Source of the DNA: Jacaranda mimosifolia
Taxonomy: Eukaryota; Streptophyta; Magnoliopsida; Lamiales; Bignoniaceae
DNA length: 64,000 bases
Direction: 5' to 3'
NCBI GenBank assembly: GCA_018894105.1
Contig: CM032133.1
Span: 18,676,501 to 18,740,500, forward strand
In this document: in pieces, positions 30,920 to 41,390 of the stretch
Layout: each line of letters starts with the position of its first letter
How positions within the stretch are numbered: the first letter of the stretch is position 1
Notes under the pieces: model-generated
What the model saw: only the letters and a program-made list of their open reading frames with translations
What the model was told of the DNA's origin: nothing
Databases searched by the model: none
Position numbers and translations under genes: made by a program

Positions 30920-31124
30920 GCAAGAGCCTCCGCCGGCAGGGCCATTTTATTGGGGTGGCCCACAATTTAACACAATCCCACTCCTTTCTACTTTCCCCAG
31001 AACCTCAAACCCCAGCACCGCTCCATGGTTCACTGTCAGATCGACGCTTCCATTAATCGCAAAGCTTCACTCCTAATTTATTTATTTTTTTGGTATTTTT
31101 TTTATTGTATTTATCTAAATCGAT
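30920..31124 (+). promoter_or_regulatory. Promoter/5' leader of the DUF1195 gene
   Basis: CT-rich sequence (CCCACTCCTTTCTACTTTCCCC at 30980-31000) is followed by a T-rich leader just before the ATG. An upstream ATG at 31025 opens a 36-codon frame ending with TGA at 31133-31135, so it overlaps the true start by 11 bases in another frame. The transcription start is unknown; if it lies below 31025 the upstream ORF is irrelevant. Confidence 0.4.
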
Positions 31125-34101
31125 ATGAGGTATGATGAAGCCTTACCCGTATCTACGCCCACATCTTTATCAGTTGTATCGTCATCATCGTCCTCCGGGA
31201 TTCCCAGGAAGGACAGTTCGTCGGATTCCTCCAGCATTTTCGGCCGCGGCCGCTACAAGTTCTGGGCTCCCGCCGCCATATTGTTGCTGGCATTCTGGTC
31301 GATGCTCACTGGCACCGTCACCCTCCGGTGGTCCGCCGGCGATCTCAAAACCCGTTTCAATGACGATTACAACTCCCACGCCGCCGAAGATCTCGACGTC
31401 CTCGTAATTCTTTTTCATTCACTTTAATATATGATTCACGTAGTTTTATATTGTGTATGGAGGGTTTGAATTTGAATGCCGTTATGCCATGCTTTGATTA
31501 GGATATGGAGGAGAGGGAGAAATTGGTGAAGCACATGTGGGATGTGTACACCAACAACCAACGGGTGAGATTAGGGGGTTTTTGGCAGGAGGCCTTTGTG
31601 GCGGCCTACGAGGATTTGATTAGCGAAGTGCCTGAAGTTAGGGAGGCTGCCATTTCAGAGATCGCTAGGATGTCAGCTCACTACCTCAACGTAGAGCCGC
31701 CTCCTCTACATTCTTCGTTCTCATTGGTCAGTTCATTGCTATAAATTTTGTTATAATTAGCTTCTGGTGTTTTAAGGATGTAAAATTGATAATTGAGGAT
31801 AAAAATTGAGGACCATGCTAGCTTGAAAGATGAGATTGGCTATAAAATAGTTTATAAGGAAATACAGGGTATGCATTTTTATTGAACACAATTTTGGTAG
31901 GGTATGGTAAACTCCAATATAGAATCAGTTACCTAGAGTAAGATATTTAGAACCACTTGGGCTAAATTGCTCCGATTGATGTGTGTTATTGAAAATGGAC
32001 GAGGTCCTCAGGGGCCAGATTGTTGTATCCCACAAAGCAAACTCGTTGTATTCGTCAATCATCTATCTAAGCTTGTTACCAAGCACTGAGTTGGTAATCA
32101 TATATTAGCAATTATTTTGAATTGTTAGCTGTTGTTTTTCTTAACTAGCTCACATATGTGGGTTGATTAAGGAAATATTCTGAGCTGGTGGGGGCTTTTA
32201 GCTTAAATCAATCTCCTGCTTGTTACAATTGTGACCAGTATGTAGTGGGGGAAACAAACAGCTCCTTGAGTTTGACTCTATCTTAATGGCATTTTGATAA
32301 TAAATCAATAAACCTAGTCAATATGTATAAAGTGGCTGCTATGATTGAAACCACTATAAAGGATGGTTTTGCTGGTGCATCTACAAAAGCGTTTCTCTAA
32401 ACGTGGATTGAGATTCTAGCACTTTCACCAGTTACAGCCTCGACCTCATACCTTCAGCTTCCTGACTTTAGTTAATAGTACTTGAGCTACCTTGCTTAAT
32501 AAGTTTTGCCTATTCATGAGATGAATGCTCCTGCTCCCACTATCTTTAAATTTCAAAACATTAAGAAGCATTTGATATATTTGTATGCTATATATGCAAG
32601 GGTGACTTATTGATTGTATGCTCCCATTCATTTTGTTCGAATTGGTTGAGTATGACTTGATTTATTTATTTATTTTCTTCTGGGAAACCCTTGGAACATT
32701 TTGGGTTGATTTTCAATTATTTGCACTTTTACCTTATCATATTGATCCCAAATTCCCACCAACCAGACCATCATACTGTTACTAGTAAATCTGGTCAACT
32801 TCAACTCCAATACACAATACTATGATTAATTTTATTTTGTTGCATAAAATAAAGAAAAGGTAGAACAGGAGAAGAGTATGTAAAGCCTATGGGGTCGACC
32901 ACGTGTGTTCTGACTACCCTTAAGATCCCATGACTCCTGTAGTATGGTCTCTCTGGCTGACTTTGCTCTTCATATCATGCCCTGCTGTCCATCAAATGAC
33001 CTACTCCCAACCTACTAGGGTCTAAACTCACTACCGAGAATGAATTCCCGAAACCACCATCATCCTCAACGAAAGATGCCAACATGAATAAATGGTGTCT
33101 GCAGGTGTAGAGTAATTCTGCCCTGTTGGTTCAAATATCCATTTATTGTTTACTACCTTTGTTTTTCTTTTTGGTGCAGAAATGCTGTAACAACATGACT
33201 ATTATTTTCCTAAAGAAGTATCACACTGTTCTAATGAGGGTATTTAGGTAAATAAGGGCACTAAAGGTTTTCTTACAAGCTTTTACCAAATTGAGCATTG
33301 GGAATACAATTTAGTTTTAAGATTATTTATTCTTGGGGTTCACTCTGATTACTGGTTAAGGTCAGAACACTACTTAATAATAACGTAAGAAAAGGTTTGA
33401 AGATGTTAACTAGCCATTAATGGCTATTAAGAACCTTCCACTGAAAGTCTGAAAGAAGAGAATTACTTTTGGCACTTGTGTCAGTATAATTTAATTTGGA
33501 TTCATTTAATTATTTTGTCCCGTAAAAATTAAAAACTTATTTCACGTGCATGTACTTTGGGACCCCACACTGATCATCACTTTTATGGTTATTCTTACAA
33601 CAAACTACCCCCATGTGTTTAGCTTGCTGTGATGAAACATTAACTCTCTTTTTCTGTGCGTCTCTCTGTCTTTCACAAAAATGCAAACATTTGTTGAAGT
33701 AACTGGTCATATGATATGTATGCCGGTGACTATGAATTTCAAGAAGTTCTCTTTAAAATGGACTATAAAGCCATAAATTTGCAACTGATTTGGTCCCTAG
33801 TAGATTCATTTGTTTGCTGCTAATGTGAAAAGATGAAAGCAGATAAATGTTACTTGATCATATGGTACCTATACGTTGGTCTATAACTTCCCCAAATTTT
33901 ATATTTGCTCCTCTCCCCATTATTACGAAAAAGTTTCTTGAGATATGTTGGCTTGTTCCTTTTAGATATATATTCTTCAATCCTGCATCTTCTATGAATC
34001 CTCAAAACGAATATTTTTAAGTATACTTTCAGGGCAGACGAGATTTGAATCTAAAGCAAGTGGAGCACAGGGCAATGAACTCAGCAGGAAGTAAATTATG
34101 A
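31125..34101 (+). CDS. DUF1195 family small membrane protein, three exons
   Basis: Proposed exons are 31125-31403, 31502-31726 and 34033-34101, all phase 0, giving 190 residues. Exon 1 carries MRYDEALPVS, a Ser-rich stretch (15-38), one hydrophobic segment (about 46-63, FWAPAAILLLAFWSMLTGTV) and LRWSAGDL. Exon 2 has MEEREKLVKHMWDVYT, FWQEAFVAAYEDL and VREAAISEIARMS. Exon 3, after a TTTCAG acceptor, encodes GRRDLNLKQVEHRAMNSAG and a stop. Plant DUF1195 proteins have this layout; their function is unknown, despite occasional 'sugar transporter' labels. One membrane pass is predicted with a cytosolic-looking soluble C-terminus, topology not known. Without the last splice the frame would stop at 31744 (173 residues). 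The third exon rests on frame continuity and basic-residue content, so it is less certain than the first two. Confidence 0.82.
31727..34032 (+). other. Second intron of the DUF1195 gene
   Basis: A 2306-bp AT-rich intron from GTCAGTTC to ACTTTCAG. No transposon coding domain, no clear inverted-end element and no embedded gene was recognised inside. The donor is GTCAG, less canonical than GTAAG. Confidence 0.6.
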
Positions 34102-34583
34102 CCTCAGCACGTCAGAACCTGCAAGTTGCTTATTTTTTCGTATACCTTCAGTCTTATGGAAAGGATGCATGCTGTTTATTACGTGAAAAGGGTATCGTTG
34201 AGGAGATATTATAGGCAGCTCTCATGCTTTTGGGAACACAGAGTAATTTTGTACCTAGTTAGGTTTTCTCTTTTTCAAACCTTTGGTGATACCATGTTAC
34301 TATATGATTGAGTAAACAATCTGTAATTCTTTTGATTCATGTAAAAAATATGTTTTTCTTTTATTTTGCTGGGGTCTGTTTGGCCGTATAACGGAAAAGA
34401 TGCTCTCAGTGGGAAATTTCATACAGCACATTTAGAGATGTGTGTGTGTGTGTGTATCAAATAGATTGTGACTATTAGATGGAAAGAAATATAATGATAT
34501 TATAAAACGGATAACATGACCTTGTGGTTTTCCGAATTGGGTGGCATCGTACCACTTTTGGATAGCCTTGTATTATGGGAAAA
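34102..34583 (+). other. Probable 3' UTR and downstream region of DUF1195
   Basis: The segment after the stop is T-rich, with 'ttgtacctagttagg' and 'gattgagtaaac' words typical of plant 3' ends and an A-rich ATGTAAAAAATATG near 34340. A (TG)n run lies at 34438-34455. No exact cleavage site can be named. Confidence 0.35.
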
Positions 34584-34815
34584 CAGCAAAATTGCAGGAT
34601 TCGAATTTTCTTTTGAACAGTAACTGCATTTTCTTTATAGTCAATTGCTTTGCCATTTTGAGTCGTGAGCCACTCTTGGAATAGTATTGTCATAACACAA
34701 AAAATTGCAGGAGAAATGGATTTTTGCTTTTGATCTTAAGTGCATATTCTTTGTAGTCAATTTCTCTGCCATGTTCTGGGTCACAGGGAAAAAAAAAAGG
34801 AAAAAATTGCTCTGC
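34584..34815. repeat. Tandem duplication, period about 115 bp
   Basis: Two diverged copies: 34584-34698 and 34699-34815. The shared blocks are AAAATTGCAGGA, 'gcattttcttt(a/g)tagtcaatt' and '(tt/tc)tgccat(t/g)tt'. A third partial 'ttgctctgccattttgag' follows. It lies just downstream of the DUF1195 gene. Confidence 0.6.
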
Positions 34816-35363
34816 CATTTTGAGGCCATTGAGGTAGAGTGGGTTTGCAAACGTAGGCATTTATGTCTTGCATAGCGCTGTCTAGAGTGTCTTGCACCTT
34901 TTTCTTTTGTTATTTGTACTTGAAGTGGAACCAATGCTGTTATCTTTGGTAGAACACCTCCTATATTGCACCATTGTGGCATTTATGTATCATAGAAAGG
35001 AATATATACGGGAAGTGGGTAATTTAGAAATTTTAGAATATTGAATTTTTTAATTAAACTAAAAAAGTCTTATCAATTGTTGATCATTAAATTTGACATT
35101 GGCATGTATTTATTTATTCCATTTAGAGGTGTAAATGGATAGTCGATTGTGCTTGTTATCAATATTTTAGAATATATAGATAATAAATAACCTTTTTTTT
35201 TTTTTTTTAAAAAACTAAACAATCACACACTTTTTGAAATACATACAGCATTTTTTATATAATACTGAATAATACTATGCTGTTATAGAACACTCAAATC
35301 GATTTCGGATTGTCATATTTATTAATTTTGTAAGTGTCTTCAACATATGACAAAAATACTTTT
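34816..35363. other. AT-rich intergenic DNA
   Basis: No gene is seen. 'tttagaggtgtaaatgg' at about 35122 resembles one end of the TAGGG/GTAAATGG repeat family found at 25976-27472, but no matching right end was located. Confidence 0.3.
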
Positions 35364-35495
35364 AAGGCAAGGATTATCTTCATTTATATAAAAAAAAGAA
35401 AGGCAAGGATTATCTTCACTTATCTAAAAAAAAGAAAGGCAAGGATTATCTTCAATTATATAAAAAAAAAGAAAGAAAGGCAAGGATTAACGTCA
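35364..35495. repeat. 36-bp tandem repeat, about 3.5 copies
   Basis: The unit AAGGCAAGGATTATCTTCA plus an A-rich spacer starts at about 35364, 35400, 35436 and 35477 (periods 36, 36, 41). In one frame it reads KARIIF..IKKR, a composition effect and not evidence of a gene. Confidence 0.85.
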
Positions 35496-38400
35496 TCAAG
35501 CTCCTACTACAACCGACTTCAATTGGTAGCTAGACGTTGTCCCCTACCCATGTGTCATGGGTTGTATCTTGAAGTAGAGTGGCGACCGTGACTTGAGGAG
35601 GCATTTGGAGTGACAAGGACTTGTCGACAAGCACGTTAGGGTCGAGATGGCCCATGAGCAAAGACTCTTATGAGGTGTGGAATTTAAAACTATTTTATGG
35701 CATATTATATGAGTTATGAGGATGCTTTTCACCAAGTTTGAAGCCATTCTCATTCTGTGTTTGTTTGGACACCAAACATTAAGGGCAGTTGCGAGTGGTC
35801 TCCTGCATGCGAGGGGTGCAAAGATGAGTCAAGCAGAGGACCTTATAGTTTGAGTTTTGTGTAATTGTTTCACTGGAGTGTTCCGCGGAGTGTTGGGAAT
35901 GTCTCCACTAAGTTTCATTAGTAGACGGTTCCGTTTGAGTAGGAAAAAACGAAGATCCTTAGTGTGGCAATGCAATGGCATTATCGTAATCGAGGGCAAT
36001 TTCTATTCCATGGAAAATTGGATGGGGCTGGAACTTTGTAGAGTTAATGTAGAAGTCGGAAACTATCCATTGGTTTAAGCGGCTAGTAATTTGAAGTATG
36101 GGAGAGGAAGTTACAAGATGTATACCCCATCGGCATTTCAATGTCTACTGTGGGCAAAATGATTTTTTTTTTCTCCAGGCCTATTATAAGGGAACATGCA
36201 TGTCTGAGGGCTGGCTCTAGACATCTTAAAAGAGTGTTTAGAGTCCCCGAATGGATAGGGAGCCGAATAGGCGGCAGGGGTTAGGAGGGCCGCATTAGGT
36301 CCAGGAGGGTGCCTAGACGTTGCAAGGTGGAAATACTATTGCCCCGTGTGCTTCAAAAATTATAGGGCAACACCTCTCCGATTGAGTGATTGAGGCAAAC
36401 ACCCCCATGCCTCGTGAACTAACTCGCAAAGCATGCTCTATGGTTCTACCCTTGTTGTGGGGGTTCGTTGGCTTAAGATATATGGTCATGGGGCGTCGCC
36501 GCATAGTGGGCAAGTTGAGGCAAGTTGCTAGTGAGTGGGAAATCAAGGCCAACGCTTTGTACAGGACTAATACAAGATGATGGTACATCATATAAGTCTT
36601 GGACTTATATGTGGCCCTACTGAGGCGAGGCACAAACGAAGGGCGCTATGGCACAACTTAAGCGCTCCGAGCAAGTGATGAGCATTGTGGGTACACGAGC
36701 GACCCTTAATGCAGAGATGAAGTGAGATTGCTCCTTTGCCAATGAGAGAAGCACGATAGGACCTTAGATTGAGAACATGCATGTTGGCTAGTTGGAGACT
36801 ATTAAGGAAACAAACTCGGCGTGACAAATGTTAGCCTCCTCAGAGTGTGGGCATTCTGAATAGACGAGTACGGCAGTACTGTGAGGCGTTCAGATGTTTA
36901 TGCTAGTAAGATTTTTGGGCTAAAACGAGTAACGAGTCATCATAAAAACTCAAGATAGGCATTGGTAGATTGATGGATGGGCGAAACCTAAGATGCCATC
37001 ATGTACAGACGAATGTCCCACTGCAAGATATAGTCTATCTGTAACACCATGGTAAATCTCTGCTTAATGGTTTTGATGGTTCAACACCATGAGTCGAAAA
37101 TTGTGTTTCGTGGCCATGTCCATTTGAGTCGTGATACCTTTGTCTCCTTCAATGCTCTCAATTTTGACCTTTGTGCCATTTTTCTCTTTAGGCAAATGCA
37201 CCCTATTTTTATCTTGATAAATGATCCATATCTTCTTTGTTATATGAATCATTGTGTTTTCACTAGCACAATGATTCTCCTCAAGCTCAGTTGGATTAAA
37301 TGCTAGAACAGTGCTCACCTTCTTTGGCTCTGACTCTTTTCAAATTTTTTTCTTTTGCCTAGCTTGGTCAATTTTTTAAGAAGCTCGACCTGTAATTCAT
37401 ATTTTCAATCCTATTCATTGTTTAAAGTAGCTATACCTTTTTCACTAGCCTCAACACTATTGTACTCCACAAGAGCATGAGCAACTTTCTGCTTATGAGC
37501 TTCTCTACAACTATGCACTTTTTGGCTCTCTAGCATCATGTAGGTCAAGAATGGTAATATGTTTTTTAATGTTTTCCACTTCATATGACACTTGATGAAG
37601 GTTTTCTAGTGAATGATCCTCCGATGGATCCCCCATAGTACAGTGCACACCATTGGATCCTTGACATTAGCTAATTGAAGCGGATGAAGCTGTTTCACAT
37701 TTTTTTCCATTAGAACTGCTTGATAATCTCACAGTGAAGATAATTAGAGAGTACACAATTTTGGTGCTGATATGAGGATAGGAGAAGAGAGACTTGGTGA
37801 CCTTAGGGGACCCGATTGATGAAAAATCAGGATGATCTTACTTATGATTGAGATCATGAAGATCATGATCCAATTGGGGAGATGTAGTGGTGGGGATCCC
37901 CTGCCCTTGAGGTTGCTTTAGAGAAAGAGAGAGAGGGGTGTGTGTGGCAAATCATCCTATTCATTGTCCCCTTTTCTTCTTTCTATTAATCTCTTTGATG
38001 TCACACAACCTTATAAATATATATATATATATATATATGCCTTAACAATTGCTGATCTTATTTTTTGATGGAATATTATGTTAGAGATGTTAATATATTT
38101 TGCAACTACACTTTGCTCTCGTATTTTTAAAAAAAATGTGTATTTAATTATTTAGATATTATACATTACAATTAAATCCTTATTTTAATGAAAAAAAGTG
38201 GAAGGTCACACTAATTATTATTATCAAATGGTATTTCACTTATCAATATATGAAAATATGCCAATTTCTTATTAGTATATATAAATTTTATACTTCTAGT
38301 TATATGCATCAAATAATGAAAATTTATATTTATAATTATCTCCCAAGTCAATGTTATGGTATATCTCATATTATATAAATTTGTTTAATAACAATTGTTG

Positions 38401-39107
38401 AGTTATTTGCAGCCATATTTAGTAACTTGCCACCAACCCAATTGACTTCCACTCTCTTACATTTAATTGGGACTCTTATATCCACTTTCTCATAATTCAA
38501 TCGGAATTGTATAATGTTCTAATAATATGTTAAATAGTTTATGCTCTTGTACTCATTTTAAATTGGTGTGATGTATTAATCTAAAAACAATTTTTTAAGT
38601 TACAAGTGATTTTTGATTGACTAATCATGGAGTATTTCCTATGTTTTTTCTTCCTCTTCAAAGAAATTGCTATCATATCATCCTTATCGAGGTAAAAATA
38701 AAAAAAACTATAAAATACATTGCCAGGAGTAGATATGATAAAATGGTTTGATATTTTACTTTAATATATACTAATTTTGTAAAGGCTTGTGTCCACGTAT
38801 AAGTTCTCCAATTTTGGATGCATTTCATTGTTTCTTAATCCAATGAATGGAAGAGGTTTGTTAAAATTTCTTAAAATATTCTAAATATTTGCATTTATCT
38901 TTTTAAATACGCAATACTTCAATTCAAACACTTCAACAAATATTTTAGAACATGTCAATAACCTTTCATTTTCCAACAAATTAATTAGAAAATCTTAAAG
39001 TATTCAAATTTCTTTGTCTTTTTTGTCTTTATTTAAAATGTTTTGAATAATTGGATAGTACTTTCTGAAGCCCCATGCTGGTAGATGCTTGGTCATAACA
39101 CACCATC
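35496..39107. other. Intergenic DNA, unclassified, probably decayed transposon
   Basis: 35500-37050 has balanced composition and many short open frames on both strands; 37050-37750 on the minus strand gives lysine/glutamate-rich frames (for example 37064-37318). None matches a family I can name. The composition suggests an old retroelement. From 37980 to 39107 the sequence is AT-rich, with an (AT)n run at 38016-38038. Confidence 0.35.
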
Positions 39108-39112
39108 AAATA

Positions 39113-39786
39113 TGTTGATTTTGCCTTAAAATTTGGGCTGAATTGACAAGAACTGGAAGAAAAACGGAGCGAAAAGGAGCAAAGTGGTCGAAATAGGCTC
39201 GAGAACACACTCCGGTGCATGTTGGCAGGACGCCGCGTGCTACAGCGCTAGGCAAGGTGCGCCAAGGCATAGATATGGGCGGAAAAGGCATGAAAACACC
39301 CATCGTGCACCCCGACGCAAGTGTTTTGCACCTTGGCACTTGGTGAACAGTAACTTTGCACTGGGGGGCAAGTTTTTTGCGCCCCAGCACAAAGTTTATG
39401 CCACAATTGATGTTGGGCGCATTGGGAACAAGTTTTGTGTGCCCCAGTGCGCGGCACAGGCCCACGGGCCTTGGGCTTCATTTTCGGGTATAAATTTAGC
39501 GATTTTTCTTTCGAAAAAAGTATCACGAACATAACACAAGACCTTCTTTACTTCTTTTGAGTAATTCTCTCAAGACGGAGTTTAGAACGAGGGTGTTAGG
39601 TATTTTCGTGAGATTTATGGAATTCAAGTTTGTACTTGCACTTTGATTTGAGATCAATAAAATTTCTTTTCTTTGTTAGGTGGATTAGGCACATCGCCGA
39701 ATCATGTTAAAACTTTTGTCATATTCCATCGAATTATTTTACTGTTATTTCATTGTTTTCGCAATAGATCCTTCTGGATTTCAACA
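39113..39786 (+). repeat. 5' LTR of the copia element
   Basis: It begins TGTTGATTTTGCC and ends TTTCAACA. It contains a TATA box (TATAAA at 39490-39495) after a GC-rich zone full of 'gcacc/ggtgc' words, and AATAAA at 39656-39661. The partner LTR shares this layout with many base differences, so the insertion is not recent. Confidence 0.92.
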
Positions 39787-39789
39787 AAT

Positions 39790-39801
39790 TGGTATTGGAG
39801 C
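39790..39801 (+). other. Primer binding site of the copia element
   Basis: TGGTATTGGAGC lies three bases after the left LTR. It matches the usual initiator-tRNA-Met primer site (TGGTATCAGAGC) at 10 of 12 positions. Confidence 0.8.
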
Positions 39802-39813
39802 AAGTTGGATCAG

Positions 39814-40538
39814 ATGTCAGGTATGAAGTACAAGGTAGATAAGTTCAATGGAAAAAACGAATTTAGGCTGTGGAAGATGAAGGTTCACACCCTCTTGTGT
39901 CAACAAGGTTTATAGAGAGCATTAAATGGCAGAGATTCCTTGCCGGAAAGGATGAGGAGAAGGTCGAGTTCATGGCGAAGGCTTACAGTACTCTGGTGTT
40001 ATCATTGGTGGATAACGTACTAAGAGAGGTCGCCACGGAAAGTACATCAGCAGATTTATGGAAGAAGCTAGAGAGTCTATATATGGTGAAATTCTTGATG
40101 AATCGGCTGTATTTGAAATAGCGATTATACACATTGAGAATGAAGAAAGGTACATCTATCACTCAAGATATTGATTTTTTCGATAAGGTGATTCTAGATC
40201 TGGCTAATATAGATGTCAAAATTGATGATGAGGATCAAGCTTTAATTCTCTTGTGTTCTCTGCTAAAATCTTTTGAGCACTTCGTTACTACTTTTCTATA
40301 TAGGAGAGATATGATTTCAATGGAGGATGTGAAGGCCTCATTGAATTCAAACGAGTTGAGAAAACATGTCTTGGGCAGCAACAATGGTGAAAGTGGGGAA
40401 GGATTGGTGGCGAAATGGAGATCGAGAGAAAAGGGAAGGAATAGAGGCCGACTGAAGTCCCAAACCAAGCCTAGAAACGGTGACAAGTGTTTTAGGGGCG
40501 GTGGAAAGGGGCATTGGAAATGGAATTATCCAGGATAA
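39814..40538 (+). pseudogene. Copia gag, frameshifted
   Basis: ATG at 39814 opens MSGMKYKVDKFNGKNEFRLW, the usual copia gag N-terminus, and reads to a stop near 39915. The frame then continues in another register (EKVEFMAKAYSTLVLSLVDN, ADLWKKLESLYM to 40121) and again in a third (MKKGTSITQDIDFFDKVILD, SLNSNELRKHVLG). The C-terminal zinc knuckle is broken: CFRGGGKGHWKWNYPG keeps the first Cys and the His but not the second and last Cys. At least two frameshifts make it non-functional. Confidence 0.85.
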
Positions 40539-40639
40539 GGTAAGGTGAAGGATGCAGGTGAAACTTCTGATCAGAAACGGGATGATGTCATATGAATTGT
40601 TGAGGATGAGTCGATGGCGAGCTTGTTCTCAACATTGTT

Positions 40640-41390
40640 GAAACTTTACTAAGCTCTGAATGGATTTTGGATAGTAGTTGTTCCTACCACATGTGCCCAA
40701 GAAAAGATTGGTTTACCACATACCATAAATATGATGGTGGTAAAGTGCTTATAGGAAACGATGCTTCTTGCAGGATTGTAGGAATTGACTCAGTTTATAT
40801 CAAAATGCATGATGGCATAGTAAAAACCTTAACAAATGTGTGTCATGTTCCAAATCTGAAGAAAAATATAATATCGATGGGTATTCTGGATAAGAATGGT
40901 TGTGAGTACAGAGCTCGATATGGAGTTCTGTGGGTTTCCAAAGTCGCATTGCTTATCATGAAGGGAGACAAGCGAAACAGTCTTTACATATTGCAAGGAA
41001 ACACGATTTCTGGTACTGCAATGGTTTTTTCATCAATCAATGATACTACGAGACTATGGCATATGTGGCTTGGGTATATGAGTGTAAATGGAATGTCAGA
41101 ACTGAGCAAACGAGGTTTACTTTGCGGAGAGAAAACTAGAGAGTTGGATTTCTGCGAGCAGTATGTGCTGGGCAAGCAGGGTGAAATTTGGCACTACAGT
41201 TCATAGGACCAAAGGCACCTTGGATTACATTCACTCAGATCTTTGGAGAGCTTCTCAGATTCTTTCAAAGAGAGGTGCAAGGTACATGCTGACATTCATA
41301 GATGATTTCTCACGGAGAGTATGGGTATACATGCTGAAGCATAAAGATGAGGTGTTTGTCAACTTCAAGCAATGGAAGACCTTAATTTCT
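40640..41390 (+). pseudogene. Copia pol: protease and N-terminal integrase, truncated
   Basis: Protease-like sequence starts near 40660 (WILDSSCSYHMCPRKDWF). The usual DSG catalytic triplet reads DSS. The pre-integrase zinc domain follows (LWHMWLGYMSVNGMSELSKRG, DFCEQYVLGKQ), with one zinc His changed to Tyr and one Cys to Tyr. A frameshift lies near 41190, after which the integrase core start reads GTTVHRTKGTLDYIHSDLWR, YMLTFIDDFSRRVWVYMLKH and FKQWKTLI. The reading ends at about 41385-41395, where opposed gypsy sequence begins. Reverse transcriptase and most of RNase H are missing. Confidence 0.85.

Noticed and set aside
31185..31418. Minus-strand frame opposite DUF1195 exon 1
   Set aside because: It is a shadow of a GC-rich coding exon whose + strand product has family motifs.
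35364..35495. Regularly spaced repeats that might suggest a CRISPR-like array
   Set aside because: Spacers are A-rich and not unique, spacing is irregular, and the genome is a plant's. It is a minisatellite.
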